Part shown: piece after piece, positions 35,421-45,169 of the stretch
Position numbering within the stretch: position 1 is the stretch's first letter
Layout: each line of letters begins with the position of its first letter
Source of the DNA: Calliphora vicina
Lineage: Eukaryota > Arthropoda > Insecta > Diptera > Calliphoridae
Length of the DNA: 64,000 nucleotides
NCBI RefSeq assembly: GCF_958450345.1
Contig: NC_088780.1
Location: 36,727,667-36,791,666 of the forward strand
Direction of reading: 5' to 3'
The notes under the pieces: model-generated
Database searches by the model: none
Seen by the model: the letters and a program-made list of their open reading frames with translations, nothing else
Told to the model about the DNA's origin: nothing
Translations under genes and position numbers: made by a program

Positions 35421-36390
35421 ATGAGTTTACTTGTATCTGCTGAACAACACCCGTGATAATAAGCTGTAAAATAACAATAAGCTGCCACATTCTAAAGAAT
35501 CGATAAACCGGATAACATTTTCATCACCTATAAGATCAACCGCCCTTCTTTGTATCCGGTCCAGCAGCTCTAGACTTGACCTCGAAGCTCCGGCCCATAT
35601 GTGAGATTTATATTCCATTTTTAGACGAATGAAGCATATAATACTTTTCTTCGCAACATCGAATATAGAATAAAAAGGTTATCTGAAACTCCAACAGTTG
35701 TTTTACCCATACGTAGACGTTGGGTGACTCACAAACGTGTCAAGACGTTTGTGGTGGGGATTGGCTGGACGTTGGCAACCTTCCAACAAAATCTCAGATT
35801 GATATGAAAGGTAGAAAAGGTTCCTAAGTTCCTATTTTTTTAAAACAAGTGCTGGAATACAATAATACCAGGGGATTTGTTCCCGTTGAGTTCGGATATA
35901 ACATTCTTAACTGCCCTAATTGTGAAAACTATTTTAGTCATAATACAAGATTACAGTCGGGAAGAAATGAATTTGTTAACAAAAATTTTGCCAAAAGGTT
36001 TGCCATTTCCTTAGCGGAATTGAAGCACCGGTGTTCTTCCGAATTCTCTTGACAAATAATCAGAAACTTTTGCTGGTTTTTGGGGCACAAGTATTCTAAT
36101 TCGTATGCGATGTTCGTAGCTAAGTTTTTCGCGATCGAGTATGTTTGTACATTCATTACGTGCCTGTCTACGAAGTTGATCAGTATGCGGATTTTTGTTT
36201 CTGCACCAATTTCGAAATGCCATATTTTTAGTTCTAACTGCCTCACAACATGTTCTATTGAACCAACATTTGTCCATTGATTTGCTGGAAATTTTCCTTC
36301 TTGTTATGAAGAGTTTCATCTCCAACAGAACCGTGTTCATTACTATCTCGGCAGCTGGGTTTAAATTGCGAAACAAATTAAATAATCATT
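35400..36390 (-). pseudogene. Second non-LTR retrotransposon relic, minus orientation
   Basis: On the minus strand 36376-36011 reads as the linker between endonuclease and RT (KCWFNRTCCEAVRTKNMAFR, RNECTNILDREKLSYEHRI). 35618-35427 reads as the RT C-terminal part (MEYKSHIWAGASRSSLELLD, RIQRRAVDLIGD), continuing in another frame to YYHGCCSADTSKLMG. The RT core between them is deleted. It meets the plus-strand relic tail-to-tail near 35420. A perfect CACAAACGT / ACGTTTGTG hairpin lies at 35730-35753. Confidence 0.8.
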
Positions 36391-36810
36391 AGAATGAATA
36401 TTGTTGTTAACAGGAATATCGAAGGTGACTAGGTCATATTAATCACTTGTATTGTTACCTTTACAGCCTTGAAGTTATTTAAAGAAAGATAAACTCTACC
36501 TCCAAGTAATACTAATTTGGGATTTTGGATTTCCTCCCAGTGATGCGTGTCATATTTCGCATGGACCATGTCAGCGTATGAGTTATATTGAGCAATCGTA
36601 ATAAGTATACTCAATTATAATAATAATAATAAATTACTTCTGCTTAATATGAAAAATTAAGAAACTAAGTTAAACACAATTTTATATGAATATTTAGCTA
36701 TTAAAAATTTGTGAATAAAAATTATGTAATAGATTCTAAAACTGTCTCCCTAACTTAGTTGTTTTCTTTAATTTGTAGTTAACAAATAATTAACTTAATT
36801 TAAAACTCAC

Positions 36811-37043
36811 CTGATGCATGCGAACTTTGTCGTATAATCTGTTTCCTTTTCAAATGCCAACACGACGAGGAATTCGATCTCTGAGAACAGCAGCACAGAT
36901 TCGAACCATTTAAAGAATTTAAACTGCAAGCATCATTTTGGCACAATTCAGTGACATAATCGATGAGAGCGTCATCGTTTGAGGGCAAGTCATTGTTGCG
37001 GCGTTCAAGTAAAGGAATATAAGTGACATTAATGGAATTTGAT
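36811..37043 (-). CDS. Upstream internal coding exon of the same gene
   Basis: This 233-nt minus-strand exon has an acceptor TTTCTATTTCAG|ATCAAATT and a consensus donor GCATCAG|GTGAGT. It enters in phase 2, with one base completing a codon, and leaves in phase 1. That leaves one G to be completed by AA at the start of exon 29211 to give Glu, so the reading frame is kept. It encodes about 77 residues beginning SNSINVTYIPLLERRNND. It has a striking cysteine set (ELCQNDAC, NLCCCSQ, SSSCWH) and ends RKQIIRQSSHAS. The 5' part of the gene (start codon, promoter) must lie at higher coordinates, and I could not find another exon up to 64000. A hydrophobic-looking stretch just upstream is intron translated in frame, not a signal peptide. 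Confidence 0.78.
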
Positions 37044-38200
37044 CTGAAATAGAAATAAGTAAAAAAAAATATATAAATTATTAAATAAAGCAATAATTGC
37101 ATTTTATTAATAAAATTTTAGTGTTTCCCTTTCAAAAGAATTCACTGTGCAGAGCTTAATTTATTAAGTTTTTAAAATAAATGCAACAGCCTAAAGGTAT
37201 GCTGTGATTTTGTTGGCGTTTAATTTAAATCAAAATAATTTCGTTGTTGTAAAACGAAATAACACACAAATTAACAAAAATATTAGTGGGGTAGACTTCT
37301 AGTAAAACAAAAAACAACAATTCACACACATTTCACCACTCACCCATACTTCTTTGTATGTTTTTTTTCTGGGATTGTGAGTTTGTGTTTACACAACAAA
37401 CAACATGCTTGTTATTAGAATTAATCATGCATTTTATTTTTAATTTATTGTTTAATTTCCAAAATAAAACAAAACAAAAAATAACATTTAATTGTAGATG
37501 CTGTTGTTTTGGTTAAGCAAAATTTCACCTGTTCCACTTGTATACGGGCAATTTGCTCGTCGTACTGTCATAATTTGCGCGTGTAGACATCGTGGCAATT
37601 TCATCATTTTGTTTCGTTGCATTCGCCTCGGGCATATTATCGTTTATAACAGAGAGTGGGAAAAACTAAAATTAAAGTTTTGTTTAATTTTAATTAAATA
37701 AACATCAATATTTTATTGAAACTATTATTTGTTTTAAATGATGTGCGAAATTTTTATTTTTTTTTTGTACAACGTGTGTATTTCTTTAAATTTCAAAGTA
37801 GAATATATCTTTTCTTTTTTGGGTTTGTATATAAATTGGGTGTTAATCGACAATATATGGTTGCGGGAAAATAGTACTTTTTTCGAGTAGTTCGTAATAT
37901 TAGTTCAATAAAGGGTTTGTAATATTAATAAATAAAAAGTATCCATGAATTGATAAGAAATTGTACAAGAGTTATAACATGGTTGTGGTAAATATTTTAT
38001 GATAAGATTTATGATTTTAGTCCAGACATATTATGATCATTATTAGTATCATGAAATATAATATTATGATCAAATAATCATCATAATAAGTTCTAAAGTA
38101 ATCATATCATGATCCAAAACAATCATAATTTAACCCAAAGTAATAATATTATGATCCACTGAAATCATATTATGATCCATTTGACATTTTGGCCAAACAG
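37044..38200. other. No exon found; intron of the host gene or upstream DNA
   Basis: AT-rich. From 38020 to 38185 the words ATCATATTATGATCC / TTATGATCA recur many times as a degenerate short repeat. Exons further 5' of 37043 were not recognised. Confidence 0.5.
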
Positions 38201-38204
38201 GGGT

Positions 38205-39690
38205 TTCTTCTCATCCATATAACTTATTACCTAATGTTCTCAGCAAAATGTGTCCCAAATAGTTTAGATAGCTATTTCTTCAATCTTTCAAAAAAATAAA
38301 AAACATTTTTTTCCAAAATCAAAATTTTGTTTGACTTTTTTCAAAATGGCCCCTTTTTCCTCAAAAGAAAGCTTATGTATGTCTCTTTCATGAAGACCTT
38401 TTTGGCCGCGAGTGGGTTTTCTATCAAAATAAATATTTTGTAACTCAAGACATACAATTTTTGACTTTTTTTGTTGCAAAATCTAACTTTTTTTCAAAAT
38501 TAATTTTTTTTGTCCCTATAGAAAACTTAGGTCCTTTCCTTTAAGAGGGTTTTGGTGGCTTAGTAAGATGAGAGTGGGATAGATATCAAAATACACAATT
38601 TTTGGATTTTTTTTGCAAAATAAAAAACTTTTTTGACTTTATTTTTAAAATGGGCTGTTTTTTAATTTTTTTTGCTCAAAAAAAGCTTAGCTTATTTATT
38701 AAAGAGCTTTTTAGTCACTTAGTGGGATTCAATAGTGAAAAAATTGTATGAAAAACAAATTTTTTTTGGTCAAAAAAAAATTTGGGTAAAAAATATTTAT
38801 CCCAATTTTGATCCATTATAGGTCCGACTTATATACGCAGTTACAAAGGTCTTTGAAATATCAATCATTATTGTCTATATTAATGACATAGTAATCCAGA
38901 TATACATACTATGTAGGTCAAATATAGGTAAACAATCGAGGTTGCTTTGGTTTTTTCCTTATATCTAAGCCATTTGTGAACCGATTTTCTCGATTTTAAA
39001 TAGCAACCAAGCAGGAAGAATTCCCGATATATTGATGTATAAATCATGTATGTAAGTTATTTGGGGCAACGGAAAGTTGATTTCAACATGCAGACGGACA
39101 GACGGACATGGGCATATCGAATACGCTATCGATAACGATCCATAATTGGAATGATTTTTGTAATAAACATTATGAATCGAACATGACTTTTTTTTCCAAA
39201 CTTTTTTCAATCAGAATAATAACATAAATCATAAATATAATAAAATTGTACATGACGCAAATTTTTGCTTTCATTGCATAAATTTGTAGACATTTTATAA
39301 TAAATTGCATTATAATTATTTTTATCAAATATTTTTGCATAACAGCCCTATATTGACCAATCTTTTAAGATGAATCAATAACATCTGAAACAAAGAAAAG
39401 TATCACTAAACATTCCATAACATTGAAGCATTGAAGAAGATGTTCTTCAGAAAATACAGTAATTGTAGAGCATATTTTCCCACATTCCAGCTGAAAATCA
39501 TAAAAACATAAAAAAAAATTCAAGAAAAATTTCAAACACACAGACGGACATGGCCATATCGACTCCGCTATCTATAACGATTCAGAATATATATACTTTG
39601 TGGGGTCGCAAATGAAAAATGTAGAAATTACCAACGGAATGACAAACTTATATATACCCTTGCCACTCATGGTGAAGGATATAAAAACTC
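38205..39690 (+). repeat. Family F/C dispersed repeat complex
   Basis: 38205-38760 (TTATTACCTAATGTTCTCAG, AGATAGCTATTTCTTCAATC) is the inverted counterpart of 51660-52180. It leads into a family C body at 38800-39150 (TCCCGATATATTGATGTATA, GTTGATTTCAACATGCAGAC) and a second family C end at 39535-39690 (GACGGACATGGCCATATCGA, TGGGGTCGCAAATGAAAAAT), closed by TATACCCTTGCCACTCATGG. Confidence 0.7.
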
Positions 39691-39696
39691 ACACAT

Positions 39697-39790
39697 ACGA
39701 GTGATGTTTTTGTTTTCACATAGTTTTTTGTTACTAATATATTCTCACCACTTAGGTTTTTGACAACTGAGTTAGGTCTTTGACAGGAGA
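39697..39790. repeat. Dispersed repeat, inverted copy of 905-1020
   Basis: CTCACCACTTAGGTTTTTGA, CAACTGAGTTAGGTCTTTGA and CATACGAGTGATG match the reverse complement of 905-1020. A short direct duplication (CCATGACAAATACATAGACT) follows at 39875 and 39904. Confidence 0.72.
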
Positions 39791-40104
39791 GTTTCTGCTC
39801 TATGTATATTGTCTCTATGCTCTCAACATTCTCCAACAGAAAATAATTTTTGACCTTATATCTAAATTTTTCCATGACAAATACATAGACTTGAAGTCTA
39901 CATTCCATGACAAATACATAGACTACATAGACTTCATAGGCATCCAATGCAATATCCGATTTAATATATATTTGCATATTATGCACAATATTTATCACGA
40001 CCGAAACCCAAACCATCACGACCAAAATCCCAAAAACCCTTGAAACTTTTTTTCAAGATGATTTTAATAGGAGAAAACACTAAAATATTACTATGTGTAA
40101 GTAT

Positions 40105-41277
40105 CAGTGTTGCCAACTCTTGGTGAACAAAAAGGGCTAAATACTTAAAAAAAAGGCTAAAAAAAGGGCTAAAAAGTGGCTAAAAAAGGGCTAACATTTT
40201 TAATTAAAAAAATACATACATTTGACACAAAAAACAACTTAGAATGTTACATTTGGCTATGCCGAATAGTCAAACAAAAATGTATGAATATAACACACGT
40301 TCAAATGCAAGAAAATAAGAATATTTATTCCTGTATGTTGATCCTTAACTTTAAAATAATGTAATATGGGGCCACACGTATATCATATGCCGATGTTTTT
40401 AAAGCCTCGTATTTATCACCTGGCCTGCAAAATGCTCCTAGGCAAATTTTTTTATATGAAAGACAAATTATGTATAAAGTAATCCTTTGTGATAACATCG
40501 ATGGAGAATATTTTGATAAGTGAATATATGGCAAATATGCCTCTCATGTAATGCAGAAAAAAAAAATATTGTAAAAATTATATTTGCAAAAACATTTTCA
40601 TTGGCAAAAACATAAATTTTGTAAACATATCAAAACTAAGGTAGCCAAAATATGTAAACATAAATATTTAATTTAAATTTGGAAAAAAGTCAATTTTTTA
40701 TATTTGACCAGATAAAAATGATCATAGCTAAATTATTATCGATAATGAACTGAATTTTTCTATCTAAATTGGTTGGATTGTAGTCCTTGAAAACGGTATA
40801 CTACATGGCATGTGTTATAAAATATTTGTTAAAGTACTATATTTACGTCAATACATCGCCGAGATAAAGTTAAAAGTATTCTCTTTAACCCTATACATAT
40901 ATGATTTTGTAAACGCCCGGACCCGCGCGTAAAACATTAACAATTTTTATTCAAATAACGTCCATTTTCTCTATATAAGTTATGGCATTTTTTTAATGAA
41001 TGGAAGGTTCCAACAATTTGTATGTGCTTAAATTGTTTACTGGTTCAACATTTTTAGATAATTTTTGTCATAATATCCCTGCCAATTTTTTTTTTTTGAA
41101 CTGATTTTACTAATTTTCAACAGCAAAAATTTCAGATCATTAGAGTAAATATATATATGGCTAAATGAAAATAAAAAAGGCTAAAAAAATGCCTAAAGGC
41201 TAAATTAATTTTTTTGTGGCTAAACAAGATTGAAAAGGGCTAAATTTAGCATAAAAAGGGCTAAATTGGCAACACTG
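40105..41277. mobile_element. Non-autonomous hAT element with GGGCTAAA subterminal repeats
   Basis: Terminal inverted repeats CAGTGTTGCCAA at both ends, flanked by the 8-bp duplication GTAAGTAT (40097-40104 and 41278-41285). Near both ends the word AAAAGGGCTAAA (and AAAAAGGCTAAA) is repeated, about five times on the left (40125-40200) and five or six on the right (41155-41268). No transposase is encoded. The 1173-bp interior is AT-rich with no gene seen. Confidence 0.93.
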
Positions 41278-41285
41278 GTAAGTAT

Positions 41286-42997
41286 TTAGAGCTTTTTGTA
41301 ACATTTTATTGGCATAATAATAGTTTGAACAATAATTTTTTTAGTTTTTGTATACATATATTTACAGAGTATATATTGTTTTATTATAAGAGAAAAATCT
41401 GTCACGTACAGTATGTCACGTAAGATATTAAATTTTATTTATTATAAAATCATCCAAAGATTGTTTTTATTTAAATATAACAGATTGTAAAGGAAAAATA
41501 TTTCGTTTAGTGTAAAAAATTAAAAGAAAACATAACGCCTCTCACGATTCGAAAATTTTCGCATATTTCTACATGTTCTTCAAAATGACTTCCATTTTAT
41601 GTCACGTACGATATACCCTTATTTCGCTCGATATTTTGGACAACAATGTTTCGAAAGAACTTTTTATTACATATTTTCAAATATAGTACCCCCTGAATGG
41701 AAAATAAAGACCAAATTATTTTTCAGATACTATTATTTTTGTAAAATCTATTCCACTCTATAGGCGTACAAATGTCACGTACGATGTCTGTTTATAACTA
41801 TCATCAAACAAATTTCTTGTTTTTTTTATTTATTCTCCAATAAACTTTATATTTTACTTAATTTTAAGTATTTAATGCATAATAAAAAAGAAAACACCAA
41901 CAAACTCAATTTAAATCCATTTTCATCCCACACTTTCATTCAAATAATTTTCACAATTTATTTAATTTCATGCTCAAAACTTTCATCTGTTTATAGATGA
42001 TAATTTGTTTATGTCTATTTATGAACTTTTTTCCGGCCAAACATTCAGTCAGTCATTCATTTATTTATTCTATTTTGAAATATGAACGAATAATTCATAA
42101 TGAAAATGTAGTGTTAATTCTAACACTTCTTAGCAAAAACAAAAACAACAACACCAACAGATTGAACCCTACCAAACAACAACTAAATTAAGCAATAACA
42201 AACGAACAAACAACACAACACCTACAATATCAATAATAATGATAGCAATAACAACAACATAATTTTAAGAGAAAGAAATTTTGTTACCATTTAACACACA
42301 CTACCGGCATATTGTCTGCTGTTCTTGTTATTGTTCAAACTATTGTTTTGTTGTTATTCTTGTTGTTTGTTTCTATTTTCCCCAAATACAAGTCCCGTTT
42401 TCTTTACATCTCTTCTCTCGTTAATGAACCAATTGGTTGGGCCTTTCTCTCTCTCTCTAAAACATGCTGGTGTATGTTTTTGTTTAAGGCCTTTTCAAAT
42501 GTAAACAAATCATTATTTTTCTTTGTTGTTGTTTATTGTATAAGTTGGAAAGTGTGTGTATGTGTGTGTATGTATGTTTATGAATTTTCCTAATGGCAAA
42601 ACGTGCTTTATTTTTATAACACACTGTATAGGAAAAATAGTGTGTGGTTGTTGTTTGCTTGATTGTGTCTATTTTCTTGCACTTTCAATTTAAATGTTTA
42701 TTTATGGTGGAATTGATTTTGTTTTATTTTTTTATTTTTTGGTTTCTTTGCATTTTTATTGTAGATCAAGTGCAGTAAAGGCATTAAAATGTTGTTATTA
42801 TTATTGTTGCTTTAAAGGTTTTACTTTTTATGATTGGCTGAAAGGTGGTATATTTGATTTGTTTTTAAGTTTGTAACATCTTGAAAATTTAAAGTAAAAA
42901 ATTAGTGTCGTTATTATTAGGTCAATTTTATATTTTTTGATTCTATTACATTTTAAATGAGGAAAATGCTATTTTTAACAATAGTTTTCTAACGTGT
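41286..42997. other. No gene seen
   Basis: CACGTAC / GTCACGTA words recur at 41402-41780 (TGTCACGTACGAT). CT and GT microsatellites lie at 42450 and 42550-42575. No coding exon is recognised. Confidence 0.5.
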
Positions 42998-44139
42998 CAC
43001 AAGGGGCAGAATCAAAAATTTTTTGGAAATAAATTTGGAATTTCTAAACGGCTGGTTCTATCGGGATAAAATCTGAGTTAGGTCCTACAATTGCTCCAGG
43101 GGGCCGTGTAACATTTTTGAACACGTGACATTTTTGTGTTTCCTATCGGTTTTCAAAGATTTTAATATATTTGTGCAATAATTTTGAAGAACAGGGTTTT
43201 AAAGTGGTATATTTTTGAATTTAATTGAGATATTGACTTGACTTTTTTGACTTTTTTTGTAAGACCAAAATTAACTTATTTAAAAAAAAAATAGTTCGGA
43301 ATAAATGTGGATCAAATTGTTACTAATATTTGATATCCTACGAAAATTTTTATACAAATTTTAGTTTTAGAAACTCAATAAATATGTAATATGTAATAAA
43401 ATGATTATTTATTATTAACAAAACTCAATGAAATTTTCAACGTTTTTTAAATTTGTCATTCATAATAACAAAGTGTAAAAAAACTTGTGAAAAAATCAAG
43501 GGGAATCCAGCAATTCCTAAAAATTGGAGCGAAAATCCCAAAAATTATATTTTTTATAATTTTGCTCATAGGGTCCACTTTTCTTCAGGGATGTGAAAAT
43601 ACTTTGGGGATAAATAGGGAACACATCAAGGTTTCCAAAGCTCCATTCCGTTTTCTGCTCCCAACTTTGGGATTTTCGAAAATGTGGCCCAAAATTTAAA
43701 TTTTGATAAAAAAAAACAAATTCCGAAGGGCATAGAGACGACATATTCGAAAAATACGACAATTTTTTTATATCAAAATATTCTCTGTGAAGATACCTCA
43801 CAGAAAAACACAAAATTGCGATATGTTCTTAAAGAAAATTTTATTTAAATAAAAAAAATAGTTAAGTCACCTTTTCGCCCAAAAAATATTATTTTTTTAG
43901 TTTTTAAATTGAAAATCGTTTATTTTTGGATCCATAACTGATATTAATCTGAAATCTTTTATATATAATTGGTAATTTAGTTGTCTAACTAACAAAGAAA
44001 ATTCTGTCCAAAATTACGACGTATATTTTTAAAAAAAGCGGAACAAGTTATGACAAAATTTTAAAATTTAAATTTTTAAATGCCTATAACTCGGAAATTA
44101 TAAGAGATAAATAGCACACACAAGCATGTTTTTTGAAAA
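42998..44139. repeat. Family A copy 4: short forward arm joined to a long reverse arm
   Basis: 42998-43180 reads forward (GGGGCAGAATCAAAAATTTT, TTTCTAAACGGCTGGTTC). From about 43180 to 44139 the sequence is the reverse complement of the rest of the family (compare 50820-51600), with GGAATCCAGCAATTCC, CCCAACTTTGGGATTTTCGA and AGCACACACAAGCATGTTTT. It is cut off at 44139 by a family E element. Confidence 0.75.
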
Positions 44140-44142
44140 AAG

Positions 44143-44705
44143 CTGGTCTGAGTTTTTTTTTACAGGGTGTCAAAGTTTTAATTTTTTGATGGAAGGGAGC
44201 ATTATACTAAACGAAAAAAATGTAGTAGGTTAATGTCTAAGAGAATCTAAAATTTCTTTTGAACTAAAAGAGATAACTTACATACGTATATTTGTTTTTT
44301 GTAGATCTTCTTAAGGACTATTTATTTTATAAATGTCAACACATTCGGATTATAAACGGATTTTTGGCGATTTTTTAAAAAAAAATATGAGAGCCGAGAT
44401 GGCGAGTAATTTTGCTAATTATGCTAATTTTTATCTTTTTCATAAATATTTTAAACCTTAAATCTCGTTTTTGAAAGGACTTTTTTTGGTTTTCTCGAAA
44501 AAAGGGTCAAATTGACCCCTAAATACAGGAGCTAGAGGGTTAAGATCTTCCACAAAAATGATCCCCATAAAATTCCACAATATAACTCTGACAATAAGAA
44601 TTCTCGCAGACATTAACTTACAACATTTTTTTCAGTTAGTATAATGCTCCCTTCGACCGAAAAATTAAAACTTTGACCCAGTGTAAAAAAAACTCAGACC
44701 AACTG
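44143..44705. repeat. Family E palindromic element
   Basis: Left arm CTGGTCTGAG...GTGTCAAAGTTTTAATTTTT...GGGAGCATTATACTAAACG and, inverted, the right arm with TAGTATAATGCTCCCTTCGA...CTTTGACCCAGTG...CTCAGACCAACTGG. The arms are about 100 bases each. It interrupts family A copy 4, and one arm recurs at 12408. Confidence 0.78.
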
Positions 44706-45120
44706 GACTATCAGTTTATTCTACAAAAATGATCTAATCTATATGAACTTTCATACTTATAGGGTCGCTGTTCTGTAGCAATCAAAAAGTCTCAATTTGT
44801 TGGACAGTATTATTTTCAATTTGAAGTTTTTTTTAAATTTTTTTGGTTATACACCAGTGAATTTTTTGATTTTTTAGGATCATAAAAATCATTATATTCC
44901 GAATTAAATGTTTTTTTCAGAACCAAATATATTATTCAACTCAATCTCCAACAAACCGAAACTTTTAAATTTGAATCTATGGACAGATTTTAGGTTTTTA
45001 TTATCTTAAAAAAAATCTAATAATTTTTGGTGTTTACTCACTTTTGAGGCTCACTGTATTTATTTATTTTATTGGAAGCATAATATTTGGGGAATGGGCA
45101 TTACAAGTAAATGTTGAAAA
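44706..45120. other. No gene seen; AT-rich spacer before an RTE-like relic
   Basis: No recognisable coding or repeat structure. Confidence 0.45.
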
Positions 45121-45169
45121 TTCTTGATTGCTACTCACTTGGGAGTGGCCAGGAATGATTCCTTTGTTG

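Larger units (their letters stand above)
29212..36810 (-). other. 7.6-kb intron of the host gene, filled with mobile-element relics
   Basis: The GT at 36810-36809 and AG at 29213-29212 bound an intron in the minus-strand gene. It contains a mariner relic (30233-30735), a family D repeat (30770-31640), a reverse transcriptase scrap and a second mariner relic (32160-32940), a miniature family A element (33037-33282) and a nest of non-LTR retrotransposons (33290-36390). The stretch 29212-30230 shows only AT-rich sequence with T and A runs and no recognised gene. Confidence 0.72.

Noticed and set aside
36429..36614. 61-codon minus-strand frame (WEEIQNPKLVLLGGRVYLSL)
   Set aside because: Looks somewhat protein-like and lies between the retrotransposon relic and the exon, but no family was recognised and no splice sites fit. 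It may be further retrotransposon sequence.
39648..40025. 125-codon minus-strand frame
   Set aside because: Runs through the repeat also found at 905-1020 and through a short direct duplication. It is composition-driven.
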